NCBI RefSeq assembly: GCF_001468005.1
Contig: NZ_LNYY01000005.1
Span: 62,001-126,000 of the forward strand
DNA length: 64,000 nucleotides
Direction of reading: 5' to 3'
From: Legionella steelei
GTDB lineage: Bacteria > Pseudomonadota > Gammaproteobacteria > Legionellales > Legionellaceae
Positions 44,513-53,945 of the stretch are shown here, in pieces. Positions within the stretch are counted from its first letter, which is position 1; each line of letters starts with the position of its first letter. The notes below the pieces were generated by a model that was not told the origin of the DNA, made no database searches, and saw only the letters and a program-made list of their open reading frames with translations. The translations under genes were made by a program, and so were the position numbers.

Positions 44513-47152
44513 ATGAACATTTTAAAAACCCAAGTTTTAAATGGGCCTAACTATTGGTCAAACTACAGAAAAGAACTCATAGTTATCAAACTCGATCTAG
44601 GGAAATATGAAGAGCTTCCAACAAATCGTATCGCTGGATTCAAAGAGCGACTGATTCAGGCCTTACCTAGTTTACACAGTCATCGATGTTCTTTGGGGAT
44701 TGAGGGTGGATTTTTAACACGAATTGAGGATGGCACATGGTTAGGACATGTGATTGAACATATTGCTTTGGAGTTGCAATGCCTTGCAGGCATGGACTGT
44801 GGTTTTGGTCGAACTTATGGGACTAAGGACTATGGGGTTTACCATGTGATTTTTGCCTATCAGATTGAAGAGGCTGGATTGTATGCCGGAAAAACAGCAA
44901 TCGACTTCATAACCGCTATCGCAGAAGGCAATAAATATCCGCTTGCTGAAGCAATCAATCATTTAAAAGAGATTTTTAAAAAACAAGGTTTGGGACCAAG
45001 TACTCAAGCACTTGTAGACGAAGCCCAAAAAAGAAAAATTCCTTGGAAGCGTTATGAAAACAGTTCCTTAATTACATTGGGATATGGTCGAAATCAAAAA
45101 AAGATATGGGCTTCTGTGTCTTCGAAAACAAGCTCAATTGGTGTCGACGTTGCCTCCGATAAAGAGTTGACTAAGTGTATCCTTAATGCAAATTTTATCC
45201 CAACGCCTAAGGGAATGATTATTAGTTCTGAGGAGGCACTAAATGAGGCGATTGAACAATTAGGTTTCCCATTAGTAATTAAGCCACTTAATGGCAATCA
45301 TGGAAAGGGCGTAACGACTAATATTAGCGATCTTAATAAAGCAAATTTTGGTTATGAGCTCGCAAAAAAATTTTCCGATCAATTGATTATAGAGCGCTTC
45401 ATATCTGGAAATGATTATCGATTTTTAGTGGTAAATCATAAAGTGGTGGCGGTAGCCAAGCGTACACCTGCGCAAATTGTAGGTAATGGAGAACTGACAA
45501 TTAATCAATTAATTCAACAGGCGAATGAGGATCCCAATCGAGGTGACTCTCATGAAAATATCCTGACAAAAATCAAAATTGATGAATCGACGTACTCTAT
45601 TTTAAGACAAAATAATCTGACTCTGGGAAGTGTTTTACCTAAAGATCATATTTTAGATTTAAAAGAAACTGCAAATTTAAGCTCTGGTGGCACAGCTAAA
45701 GACGTTACCGATGCGGTTCATCCTTTTAATGTCTTTCTTGCAGAACGTGTAGCACGTCTCGTGAATTTAGACATTTGTGGAATAGATGTTATTTCAAAAG
45801 ACATTAGTTGTCCGCTTAATGAGAATCATGGAGCCATTATTGAGGTTAATGCAGGCCCAGGATTAAGAATGCATCTGGCACCTAATGAGGGTAAGCCACG
45901 TAACGTAGCTGAGCCGATTTTAAATATGCTGTATCCAGCAAATTTAACGTCAAGAATTCCAATAGTCGCAGTTACAGGTACTAATGGAAAAACAACCGTA
46001 GTCAGATTGATTGCTCATCTTGCACGTGCTGTAAATCATTATACAGGGTATACAACCACTGACGGCATTTATATCAATAATAAATTAATCTATAGAGGAG
46101 ATTGCAGCGGTCCAGCTAGTGCGCAAGCAGTTTTGTATGATCCTGAGGTTGATTATGCAGTATTAGAATGTGCTCGAGGGGGGATTTTACGTTCGGGCTT
46201 AGGTTTTGATGAGTGTGATATCAGTGTGATAACTAATATTACTGGCGATCATCTAGAGTTAAATGATATTCATACATTGGAGGAGATGGCGGAGGTCAAG
46301 GCGGTTGTTGGACGCAGCACCAAAGAAACAGGATATTCTATTTTGAATGCTGACGACAGGCTAAGCTATGACTTAAGACATGATTTACACTGCAACATTG
46401 CTTTGTTTAGTCTGTGTGATGGCCCACAGATTAGAAAGCACTGTAGTTTAGGTGGCTTGGCTGCTTATCTTGATCAAGGGAATATTGTTGTTCAACGAGG
46501 ATCGGAACGGACTATTCTGGCGGATGTCAAATCAATACCGCTTAGTTTCCAAGGTTCTGCAACCAGCATGATCCAAAATATCTTAGCGGCGGTATTAGCT
46601 GGAGTTATCAGTCATTTCTCTTTAGATAAAATAAAAGAAGCCCTCCAGATGTTTTTCCCCACAGTTGAAAATCTTCCTGGCAGGATGAATCTTTTTCACT
46701 TTCCTCATTGTCAAATTATGCTCGATTATGCACATAACGAAGGTGCATTTCGTGAGTTAAAAAATTACCTTGCTTCGATTCCTTGTGCTAAAAAAATCGG
46801 AATTATTGGGGTAGTAGGTGATCGCCGTGATGAGGACATAGAGCAGTTGGGTTATCATGTTGCCTCCATGTTTGATGAAATTGTCATTCGTCATGATAAG
46901 GATGGACGCGGACGAACCCACCATGAAATGAACCAACTTTTTATTGCCGGAATCCTTCGTTCAGACTTTAAACCGTCTTTAAATATTATTTCAGATGAGA
47001 TAGAGGCGATTGAACATATGATGGAAATGGCGGAACCCAATACTTTTATCTTTTGTGCGGTTGAGGATGTATTTGAAACCACCAATTTTCTCAAGAGAAA
47101 GGAAAAACAATTGATGATGGTCAATGAGGTTTACAATGATACCCAAAGCTAA
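44513..47152 (+). CDS. cphA: cyanophycin synthetase
   Basis: Polymerises Asp and Arg into cyanophycin (multi-L-arginyl-poly-L-aspartate), a nitrogen and carbon store, using ATP for both steps. 879 residues, full length. N-terminal domain (1-160) with GIEGGFLTRIEDGTWLGHVIEHIALELQ; ATP-grasp domain (about 215-470) with PLVIKPLNGNHGKGVT and IIEVNAGPGLRMHLAPNEGKPRNV; Mur-ligase-like domain with Walker A AVTGTNGKTTVVRL near 486-493 and LDYAHNEGAF near 740. AAGGAAAG precedes the ATG. It overlaps cyanophycinase by 17-29 bases. Confidence 0.95.
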   Translation: MNILKTQVLNGPNYWSNYRKELIVIKLDLGKYEELPTNRIAGFKERLIQALPSLHSHRCSLGIEGGFLTRIEDGTWLGHVIEHIALELQCLAGMDCGFGRTYGTKDYGVYHVIFAYQIEEAGLYAGKTAIDFITAIAEGNKYPLAEAINHLKEIFKKQGLGPSTQALVDEAQKRKIPWKRYENSSLITLGYGRNQKKIWASVSSKTSSIGVDVASDKELTKCILNANFIPTPKGMIISSEEALNEAIEQLGFPLVIKPLNGNHGKGVTTNISDLNKANFGYELAKKFSDQLIIERFISGNDYRFLVVNHKVVAVAKRTPAQIVGNGELTINQLIQQANEDPNRGDSHENILTKIKIDESTYSILRQNNLTLGSVLPKDHILDLKETANLSSGGTAKDVTDAVHPFNVFLAERVARLVNLDICGIDVISKDISCPLNENHGAIIEVNAGPGLRMHLAPNEGKPRNVAEPILNMLYPANLTSRIPIVAVTGTNGKTTVVRLIAHLARAVNHYTGYTTTDGIYINNKLIYRGDCSGPASAQAVLYDPEVDYAVLECARGGILRSGLGFDECDISVITNITGDHLELNDIHTLEEMAEVKAVVGRSTKETGYSILNADDRLSYDLRHDLHCNIALFSLCDGPQIRKHCSLGGLAAYLDQGNIVVQRGSERTILADVKSIPLSFQGSATSMIQNILAAVLAGVISHFSLDKIKEALQMFFPTVENLPGRMNLFHFPHCQIMLDYAHNEGAFRELKNYLASIPCAKKIGIIGVVGDRRDEDIEQLGYHVASMFDEIVIRHDKDGRGRTHHEMNQLFIAGILRSDFKPSLNIISDEIEAIEHMMEMAEPNTFIFCAVEDVFETTNFLKRKEKQLMMVNEVYNDTQS

Positions 47153-48002
47153 GTTATTGATTATCGGTGGTGCAGAGGATAAAGGTGACAATGAACCAGT
47201 AGATATTTTTGAGCAAAAAAGAGAATTTACTCGTTACGAGATTTTAAGTGAATTATTACCTCCATCAAATAAGAAAATAGAAATTATTACAACGGGTTCA
47301 GAAATTCAGGATGAAGTAAAACAAATATACCAAAAAGTTTTTCATGATATGGGCTATAACAACATTGGGTTTCTTCCTATAAAAAAAAGAAGTGAAGCAC
47401 GCAATAATGAGTATTTAAAAAGAGTAGAAGATACTGGAGCTATTTTTTTTACCGGAGGTGATCAGTTTCGCTTATCAACAATATTAGGTGGCACCCCTAT
47501 TGTTGATATTATTAAAGAACGATATCTGCTGGATAGTGATTTTATTATTGCGGGTACCAGTGCTGGAGCTATGGTTATGGGCACGGTAATGATTACCGGG
47601 GGCGGTTTATCAGAGGCTTTAAGGTATCGAAACTTGTTAACCTCTTCAGGATTAGGGATCTTATTGTCTTGTATTATTGATACACATTTCATTAAAAGAG
47701 GTCGATTTAGTCGACTTGCACATGCAATTATTATGAACCCAGAACAATTGGGTATTGGCTTGGGTGAGGATACGGCTCTGGTCATTCGCAATGGCTCAGA
47801 GGCAGAGTGTTATGGCTCGGGTATGGTAGTTATTATTGATGGCAGAAATATTGATCAAACGAATATCACCGATGTTGAAGAAGGGGAGCCTGTATTTGTT
47901 GAAAATTTAATTGTGCATCTTTTGGTCAAGGGATGTCAATTTTCTATTGCAAATCGCACCTTAGCAAACCCCGCAATCCCTCCCAATAAATTATCTAAAT
48001 GA
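47136..48002 (+). CDS. cphB: cyanophycinase
   Basis: S51-family serine exopeptidase that cuts cyanophycin into beta-Asp-Arg dipeptides. The nucleophile elbow GTSAGAMVM (Ser about residue 141) and LIIGGAEDKGD at the N-terminus are typical, as are IFFTGGDQFRLS near 105, LSCIIDTHFIKRGRFSRL near 178 and GIGLGEDTALVI near 208. No signal peptide, so the intracellular form. ATG 47136 is favoured because TGAGG stands 7 bases upstream; ATG 47124 is the alternative. Confidence 0.93.
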   Translation: MIPKAKLLIIGGAEDKGDNEPVDIFEQKREFTRYEILSELLPPSNKKIEIITTGSEIQDEVKQIYQKVFHDMGYNNIGFLPIKKRSEARNNEYLKRVEDTGAIFFTGGDQFRLSTILGGTPIVDIIKERYLLDSDFIIAGTSAGAMVMGTVMITGGGLSEALRYRNLLTSSGLGILLSCIIDTHFIKRGRFSRLAHAIIMNPEQLGIGLGEDTALVIRNGSEAECYGSGMVVIIDGRNIDQTNITDVEEGEPVFVENLIVHLLVKGCQFSIANRTLANPAIPPNKLSK

Positions 48003-48014
48003 CGGAATAACGTG

Positions 48015-48926
48015 ATGAATAAAATTGCAATCGCAGTACATGGTGGCGCTAGTGAAAACTATTCTTTCTTGCAAGAACATCAAAAGGAATTTGCATATGG
48101 TCTAGCTCAAGCAGTTGAAATGGGTTATTCAGTGCTTGATAAAGGTGGTTCTGCTTTAGATGCAGTAGAGTCGGCAGTTGGTATTCTAGAGGACAATCCA
48201 TTATTTAATGCAGGAAAAGGTTCTGCATTAAATTCTCGCGGTGAAGTTGAAATGGATGCCTCGATCATGAGTGGCAAAGAGTTACAAGCCGGCGCTGTGT
48301 CTATGGTACGCACTGTAAAAAATCCGATTTATTTGGCAAGGTTAGTGATGGAGAAAACGAGACATGTCTTTCTTTCAGGATACGGTGCTTTAGAAATAGC
48401 AAAAAAGTATGGTTTAGACATGGAAGCAGAGTCTTATTTTATCACCCCTCATCAGTATGAAATGTATCAAGAGCTCAATAAAATAGAGACTATGGAAGAC
48501 ATTCAGAATAAGAAAATGAAAGGGACAGTAGGTGCCGTAGCTTTAGATGTACAAGGAAATCTTGCTGCAGCAACATCAACAGGTGGAACCAGTAATTGCC
48601 TTCCAGGACGAATTGGTGACAGTTGTGTGATTGGTGCTGGATGTTATGCTAATAATGCAACATGCGCAGTGTCTGGAACAGGGGTAGGCGAATATTTAAT
48701 TAGAGGCGTGGTTGGTCATGCTATCTCTATGATGATGGAATTTGATATGTCCATCCAGGAGGCATGTGATTATGTAATTCATGAACGCAATAAGCAGTTA
48801 AATAGGGAAATGGGCGTTATTGCGCTGAATCGAAATGGTGATTTTGGTATTTCTTTTAATACTGAAATTATGAAAAGAGCATGGCGAAGCTCATCGCAAG
48901 CAATGCAAATTAAGTTATTTGATTAG
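48015..48926 (+). CDS. iaaA: isoaspartyl dipeptidase/plant-type asparaginase
   Basis: Ntn-hydrolase that splits isoaspartyl (beta-Asp) dipeptides. After cyanophycinase it would release Asp and Arg, completing breakdown of the polymer. IAVHGGAS at the N-terminus, NPLFNAGKGSALNSRGEVEMDASIM near 60-85, and the autoprocessing site MKGTVGAVALD, with the nucleophile Thr at about 171, are intact; TGVGEYLIRG follows. 303 residues. ATG 48015 has ACGGA before it, 12 bases after cphB. Third gene of the cph operon. Confidence 0.93.
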   Translation: MNKIAIAVHGGASENYSFLQEHQKEFAYGLAQAVEMGYSVLDKGGSALDAVESAVGILEDNPLFNAGKGSALNSRGEVEMDASIMSGKELQAGAVSMVRTVKNPIYLARLVMEKTRHVFLSGYGALEIAKKYGLDMEAESYFITPHQYEMYQELNKIETMEDIQNKKMKGTVGAVALDVQGNLAAATSTGGTSNCLPGRIGDSCVIGAGCYANNATCAVSGTGVGEYLIRGVVGHAISMMMEFDMSIQEACDYVIHERNKQLNREMGVIALNRNGDFGISFNTEIMKRAWRSSSQAMQIKLFD

Positions 48927-48968
48927 ACCAAGCATATTGTACTTGAATGCAGTGAGGTGAACTCCTCG

Positions 48969-49044
48969 TCATCCCGAGCATGGCAAAGTATCTCCATTCT
49001 GTAGCTGTGTTATGAAAGAGACCCCTCGCAGTTCTCGGAATGAC
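48969..49044. repeat. GTCATCCCGAG ... CTCGGAATGAC inverted repeat
   Basis: GTCATCCCGAG (48969-48979) and CTCGGAATGAC (49034-49044) are inverted with a 54-base centre that includes AAAGAGACCCCTCGCAG. This type of repeat is widespread in bacterial genomes. It sits between iaaA and the DUF1328 gene, convergent. Confidence 0.65.
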
Positions 49045-49057
49045 TTGCTGTCCTATT

Positions 49058-49237
49058 TTATAGTGGGGGAGGAGGACGTCGACCAAGTAGCCCCATTACA
49101 AGAAATACGACAAAGATAACAAGAAATAAAAAGAATAAAATTTTTGCAATTCCTGCAGCCGCTACTGCAATTCCACCAAATCCAAATGCAGCGGCAATGA
49201 TGGCTACGATAAAAAATATGAGAGCCCAATATAACAT
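49058..49237 (-). CDS. DUF1328 (UPF0391) small membrane protein
   Basis: 59 codons, read from ATG 49237 (GGAGG at 49243-49247 on the complementary strand, 5-6 bases before it) to TAA at 49058. The peptide begins [20 protein letters not shown] and ends LGRRPPPPL, with two hydrophobic helices. This is the DUF1328/YtjA family, often induced by stress and of unknown function. The sequence is too short for many gene finders, but family match and binding site make it convincing. Confidence 0.85.
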   Translation of the reverse strand: MLYWALIFFIVAIIAAAFGFGGIAVAAAGIAKILFFLFLVIFVVFLVMGLLGRRPPPPL

Positions 49238-49311
49238 AACAACCTCCTTGTGTTTTTATTGAACAGAGTATTCTTTTAAATTATAGCTAAAAATTAGGAA
49301 TAAGAATGATT

Positions 49312-49436
49312 ATAGCCTGGGACTGCGTAGCGGATTCTGGGAAATCAGGTTATGCCGGCATCGCAAGGGATAGTGTAGGTTCCTGTTTTGATGAGAGTTC
49401 CAGGGTTTTGGTCCTTCGGACCTGCACCCTGGCTAC
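49312..49436. repeat. GTAGCC...GGCTAC repeat, copy 10 (long, divergent)
   Basis: TAGCCTGGGACTGCGTAGCGG on one side and GGACCTGCACCCTGGCTAC on the other, with about 80 diverged bases inside. It ends 47 bases from the stop of the TyrP-like gene on the minus strand. Confidence 0.6.
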
Positions 49437-49482
49437 AATGTTTTAAAAAAAAGGGGAATATTGCGCTATTTAAGTGACCGTA

Positions 49483-50673
49483 TTAATACAGAATCGCAAT
49501 CATGAGTAAACTGGTAGCAATTAAACCAATTAGTGCAAGACTGGAATTGCCTCCAGGAACCAAGTGGCTTTCTGTTGTGATTAATGTTTGACGGCCTCTC
49601 CATGCCATGATCGCAGGCAATAACAACAGTAAAATAACACAACAGATACCAGCATAGCTTAATGCATGCAGATAAATCCCTGGATTTAATAGAACTACTG
49701 CGAGTGGAGGAAGGAATGTTAAGAGCAAAATATATTTTCCTTGGTTTCCTGATTTCTTTAGTTTTAATCCATCCGCCAGGAAATCAAATAATCCTAAAGA
49801 GACACCTAAAAATGCGGTGAGCATACAGATGGAAGTAAAAAAGCCGAAGAATCCGCTAATCCATTGATTTTGAACGGATTGGCTTAAAGCTTCTGTTAAT
49901 CCACTGGTAGCATGTTCTGAATTCATGAGGGCAAGCAGTCCATTTTCTCCTTCACGAGAGACAACGCCCATAATGACCGCATCCCAAACAATGTAACATG
50001 CAAGAGGGATAAGCGAACCGAAGAGTATCACTCGCCTTAGGCTGCGTACATCATCCCCAAAATAGTCTCGTAAGCTGGGTATTATCGATGCATAGCCGAA
50101 TGAAGTAATTAAAATCATTAAAGTGCCTGTAAAAGCACGTGCTGAACCATCAGTTAGGCCCAGCGTAGAAGCATGAGGGCTAATAATTGCAACTAATAAA
50201 ACGTATATGCCTAATTTTCCAAACATTAAACCACGGTTCACATAATCTACAGAGCGTATGCCTTTGTAAACAATTAAACTGAATAAAAGTGTAAATAGGA
50301 TCGCAGTGACGCTGGGAGGCAAATTAATATTCATTTTATGCAATAAGCTATTGAATACGTCGCTGCCACCTGAAATATAAGCTGAGAGGAGGGTATAGAG
50401 TAAAAATAAGTACGTGATCCAAGCAATGATTTGGCCCGGTAAACCCAAAGTGGATTTAGCCATGGATATCATGTTGCTGCCTGGTGGAAGACGTAGATTA
50501 ACCTCTAAGAGTAATAAGGCACCTGCAGTCATGACCAGCCAGCAAAAGAATAAGAAGAAAATTGAATTGCTAAAGCCTACTTCCGCTGTAGAGACAGGTA
50601 AGGCTAGCATTCCTCCACCTATTGACGTTCCTACTATAAGTAATATTCCACCTATTAGTTTTGAATTGATCAT
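49483..50673 (-). CDS. aromatic amino-acid permease, TyrP-like (1)
   Basis: 396-residue inner-membrane transporter of the hydroxy/aromatic amino acid permease family, about 11 segments. The N-terminal GGILLIVGTSIGGGMLALPV and LLYTLLSAYISGG near 95 are typical of TyrP/Mtr. It is a tandem paralogue of the next gene on the same strand, with many shared stretches such as VDYVNRGLMFGKL. Tyrosine or tryptophan import is likely. A CTTCTCCC-type repeat separates the two copies. Confidence 0.87.
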   Translation of the reverse strand: MINSKLIGGILLIVGTSIGGGMLALPVSTAEVGFSNSIFFLFFCWLVMTAGALLLLEVNLRLPPGSNMISMAKSTLGLPGQIIAWITYLFLLYTLLSAYISGGSDVFNSLLHKMNINLPPSVTAILFTLLFSLIVYKGIRSVDYVNRGLMFGKLGIYVLLVAIISPHASTLGLTDGSARAFTGTLMILITSFGYASIIPSLRDYFGDDVRSLRRVILFGSLIPLACYIVWDAVIMGVVSREGENGLLALMNSEHATSGLTEALSQSVQNQWISGFFGFFTSICMLTAFLGVSLGLFDFLADGLKLKKSGNQGKYILLLTFLPPLAVVLLNPGIYLHALSYAGICCVILLLLLPAIMAWRGRQTLITTESHLVPGGNSSLALIGLIATSLLMIAILY

Positions 50674-50839
50674 GAGATATAATCCAAAATAGTATAAAAA
50701 TAATTCAATATGATACTTTATTATTCATTTATAGTCAATCGTATCATAGCCCTTAAAATTCAGAATTGATGCATAAAATTCTAATTTATATTCCCACATG
50801 AAGGTAAAAAATTTTTTTCAGATGAGATATTCCTTGCCC

Positions 50840-50941
50840 TGACCTCTCTCCCCACAAGTGGAGGAGGGATCCTCTCTTAAGTAAAGCAAGCATCCCTTCT
50901 CCCGACAAGGGAGAAGGTGCCCGTAAGGACGGATGAGGGCT
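50840..50941. repeat. CCCTTCTCCC palindromic repeat, second copy
   Basis: CCCTTCTCCC (50894-50903) and GGGAGAAGG (50909-50917) hairpin, followed by ACGGATGAGGGCT; CCTCTCTCCCCACAAGTGGAGGAGGG stands before it. Same building blocks as 24065-24150 in another order. It lies between the two TyrP-like genes. Confidence 0.75.
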
Positions 50942-50952
50942 CACCAGATTGT

Positions 50953-52140
50953 CTACATCAAATTGTAAAACTCATGTATTAATAGCCCGATCGAAACAGC
51001 AACTACAGCAATCGGGGTCCATTTGCCGCCTGGAACGATAAAGGCAGAATGATGTTTTCTCCTGCCAAAATAACACATAAGAGCAGGTAAAAGTAGCAGT
51101 AATATGATACAAAAGATACCGGCATAACCCAAAGCATGGATGTAGGCGCCTGGATAATAAATGACTATAAGTAGTGGCGGGACAAAAGTAAGTAAAAACA
51201 ATCCCAGACCATGGCCTCCTTGTTCGCGTAACTTTAAACCATCGGCAAGAAAACTGTATAAGCATAAAGAAACACCAAGAAATGCAGTGAGCATGCAAAT
51301 GGAGGTGAAGAAGTTAAATAGGGCGCTGATGGTTGTATTTTGTACTTTATTCGAGAGCATGCTTGCCAGAGCACTTGTCGTATGCGGGTTATGCATTAAA
51401 CTCTCAAGATTTTGACTGCCTTCAGAAGGCAGGGCGCCCATAATTACCGCATCCCAAGCTAAATAACAAAATAAAGGGATTAGCGAGCCAATAAGAATAA
51501 CTTTTTTCAACTGCTTTACGTCATCATCAAAATAATCTCTTAGATTCGGTACAATGATGGCAAATCCAAAAGAGGTAATTAAAATCATAATCGCGCTACC
51601 GATATAGCGCATATCGCCGTGATACAAATGTTGTATTTCTATGTGTGGTGCGATAAGCAGTATTAACAAAAAATACACTGTTAATTTACCAAACATTAAG
51701 CCACGATTCACATAATCCACATAGCGGATGCCACCATAAACGACTAAGCCAAAAACAAAAGTGAACAACAAGCTGGCCTGCCAATCCGTCAAATGTAATC
51801 CTATTTTGAAAAGAAGACTATTTAAGACGTCAGCTCCTCCAGAAATATAGGCTGATAGTAGGGTATAAAGCAAAAAAAGATAGCTTATCCAGGCAGCAAG
51901 CAAGCCATAATTACCTAAAGTAGCTTGTGCCATAGAAACCATATGCTTCCCTCTAGGTAAATAAAGATTTGCTTCAAGAATAAAAAATGCCCCTAAAGTC
52001 ATAAATACCCAGCAAAGGAATAGAAAGATTGACGATTGCCAAAACCCTGTAGCCGCATTGGCAACAGGCAGGGCCAGCATACCCCCGCCTATAGATGTTC
52101 CAACGATTAAAAGAATTCCCCCGATAAATCTTGAGCGCAT
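50953..52140 (-). CDS. aromatic amino-acid permease, TyrP-like (2)
   Basis: 395-residue paralogue of the neighbouring permease: GGILLIVGTSIGGGMLALPV at the N-terminus, FLLYTLLSAYISGGADV near 93, and FNFFTSICMLTAFLGVSL near 268. Divergence between the copies is concentrated in loops, suggesting an old duplication. It begins 9 bases after the stop of the OmpA-like lipoprotein gene on the same strand and may share its transcript. Confidence 0.87.
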   Translation of the reverse strand: MRSRFIGGILLIVGTSIGGGMLALPVANAATGFWQSSIFLFLCWVFMTLGAFFILEANLYLPRGKHMVSMAQATLGNYGLLAAWISYLFLLYTLLSAYISGGADVLNSLLFKIGLHLTDWQASLLFTFVFGLVVYGGIRYVDYVNRGLMFGKLTVYFLLILLIAPHIEIQHLYHGDMRYIGSAIMILITSFGFAIIVPNLRDYFDDDVKQLKKVILIGSLIPLFCYLAWDAVIMGALPSEGSQNLESLMHNPHTTSALASMLSNKVQNTTISALFNFFTSICMLTAFLGVSLCLYSFLADGLKLREQGGHGLGLFLLTFVPPLLIVIYYPGAYIHALGYAGIFCIILLLLLPALMCYFGRRKHHSAFIVPGGKWTPIAVVAVSIGLLIHEFYNLM

Positions 52141-52149
52141 TAAATTGCC

Positions 52150-52869
52150 TTACTTGGTTGCATAAACTACAGGTGATGGTACTGGAGCTGGGCAGGTTGC
52201 ACAAGTCTTAGTCCCATAACTATTGAACCATTGAATTTCAATGCGTCGATTAAATGCACTGCCATGAATCAATTTATTATCACCTACATCATTTTTATCG
52301 CCATAACCTTCGGCTTTAAGAAGCTGAGCTGGAATATTATTTGCCCATAAGAAGGTCATCATTGTTTCTGCCTGGGCTTGGGACATTAATTTTTTATGGT
52401 GGCGCGAACCGACATCATCGGTGAACCCGGCAACATAAACGGGGCTTAATGGGTAAAATTTTAACAATCTTATAATGTTTTCCAAACCAGGGTAGCAAAT
52501 TTCATTAAGACGAGGACTTTCAAACATAAAATACTTATCAACGGGTACAACCAAGGTCATTGTATCCCCGTACTGTACATACTGGATATTTTCTTTATTT
52601 AGTTCTTTAATGATGCTGCGTCGACTGGCTTTGTTAAGCGCTACAATGGCACCCACAGTACCTCCGGCAACGGTACCTGCTAATGCACCAGCCACGTTAC
52701 CGGTTACTGCTGCGCCTACTGCAGTACCGAAAACGGCTCCTGTAGTTACTCTTTTAGGCATAGGGTGTACCGGTTTAAAATTATTATAAGGTGGATGAAA
52801 GCAACTACTCAGTAAACTGGTGATTAAGCCATAACATAGAATCCGAGTTTTAATTAGTTTGAGTGACAT
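52150..52869 (-). CDS. OmpA-family lipoprotein
   Basis: 239 residues. A type II signal peptide ends in the lipobox LLSSC (Cys about 23), so it is a lipoprotein. Residues 40-90 are a glycine-zipper segment (FGTAVGAAVTGNVAGALAGTVAGG). The C-terminal OmpA/Pal peptidoglycan-binding domain shows VYVAGFTDDVGSRHHKKLMSQAQAE and NRRIEIQW. ATG 52869 is chosen because GGGAGTGA precedes it. It may tether the outer membrane to the wall. Two cysteines sit in a KTCATCPAP stretch near the end. Confidence 0.85.
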   Translation of the reverse strand: MSLKLIKTRILCYGLITSLLSSCFHPPYNNFKPVHPMPKRVTTGAVFGTAVGAAVTGNVAGALAGTVAGGTVGAIVALNKASRRSIIKELNKENIQYVQYGDTMTLVVPVDKYFMFESPRLNEICYPGLENIIRLLKFYPLSPVYVAGFTDDVGSRHHKKLMSQAQAETMMTFLWANNIPAQLLKAEGYGDKNDVGDNKLIHGSAFNRRIEIQWFNSYGTKTCATCPAPVPSPVVYATK

Positions 52870-52977
52870 ATTCACTCCCTTGTCCAGTGATTTTATCATT
52901 ATTAAACATCTGCTTAAATTTCGCAATTGTAACGTCTTAATACTTAGAGCATATGCAGTCAGAATCTTTGGATAGTG

Positions 52978-53039
52978 CTGCCTGGGTAAAGCAGCGGAAA
53001 TGATGATTTCCGTGTTTCAGGTTCGCTTTACCCAGGTGC
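52978..53039. repeat. GTAGCC...GGCTAC repeat, copy 11 (degenerate)
   Basis: CTGCCTGGGTAAAGC pairs with GCTTTACCCAGGTGC; GGAAATGATGATTTCC forms an inner hairpin. It is 21 bases from the stop of the minus-strand CaaX-protein gene. Confidence 0.7.
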
Positions 53040-53059
53040 TTTGAGAGTTAAAACAGGAT

Positions 53060-53695
53060 TTATGAGAAACAACACGACTTATCTATCTCAGCATCCTCAT
53101 CGATATTTATCGGATCTAAGGTTACTGTTTTTGGTAGTTTTGGCTTAAAGAAAGAAATCAAACTGACTTCATTGGTGTATTCAGCATCATGGCGGCTAAA
53201 TGATCTGAACTCAGTAAAGCACGACAATGCTTTATATGCTGCTGCAAGCAGGCCTCCAACAATAGTTATACCTACGGCAACACCTAAAACAGGTTGGACA
53301 ATCAGTACAGGTAGTGCAATGCCAAAGATTCCTGCATACAGGGAAAATGCGGTGGCCGCATAGAACATTAATTCGCATGCCTTGGTGAGATTATGAAATA
53401 AAATGCTAATTTTTCTCGATTCACAGGCACTTCCAGTTTCATCTATTAATTCTTTGGGTTTTATTACCCCATTTTTTACTTGTTTTAATCGCGCTATAAA
53501 TAGTTCATAGCTGATTAAAATTTCTGTGATTCTTTTTTCAGAAACTGCTTTGGTATAAGACAGGTTATAGTAATCTTTTACTTGATCTATTTGCCATTGC
53601 AGTTTTCCGTCAACTTGCAGACCATCAAATATTTTTTGTAATTCTTTGTCACAGTTGCTTAAACGTGGTTCAAATTTACTATGATTAACAGGCAT
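53060..53695 (-). CDS. membrane-hairpin protein ending in a CaaX box, effector candidate
   Basis: 211 residues, no family recognised. Residues 1-90 are helical and charged; residues 105-160 hold two long hydrophobic stretches (FYAATAFSLYAGIFGIALPV and VLGVAVGITIVGGLLAAAY). The C-terminus is DEDAEIDKSCCFS, and the last four residues CCFS fit the eukaryotic CaaX prenylation motif, with Ser favouring farnesyltransferase. Some Legionella Dot/Icm effectors are known to be prenylated by the host through such boxes. The codons TGT TGT TTC TCA TAA are directly readable. Effector status is inference. Confidence 0.6.
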   Translation of the reverse strand: MPVNHSKFEPRLSNCDKELQKIFDGLQVDGKLQWQIDQVKDYYNLSYTKAVSEKRITEILISYELFIARLKQVKNGVIKPKELIDETGSACESRKISILFHNLTKACELMFYAATAFSLYAGIFGIALPVLIVQPVLGVAVGITIVGGLLAAAYKALSCFTEFRSFSRHDAEYTNEVSLISFFKPKLPKTVTLDPINIDEDAEIDKSCCFS

Positions 53696-53945
53696 GATTC
53701 ATCTCTTTATTATTATTGTCCGGACCATGGGTTATAACCATTTCAATTGAGAGGAATGGTCTAAATGTCTTATATCATAATTAAAGTGAGTTCGACATAA
53801 CAAGTAATCTTATTTTTTTAGGTGCTATTTCCATTTCTATTTTCTTGGTCAAACTGCCCTGATTTTCTACGATTCAATGCCCACATACTATTTTTCGTCA
53901 TACCTATACTGGAGATCCCTGTTGGCTTAGATGGCGAGGGGATTA

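Noticed and set aside
48969-49044. Possible novel element around GTCATCCCGAG
   Set aside because: This type of inverted repeat is common across many bacterial genomes and is not specific to this window; kept only as a repeat feature.
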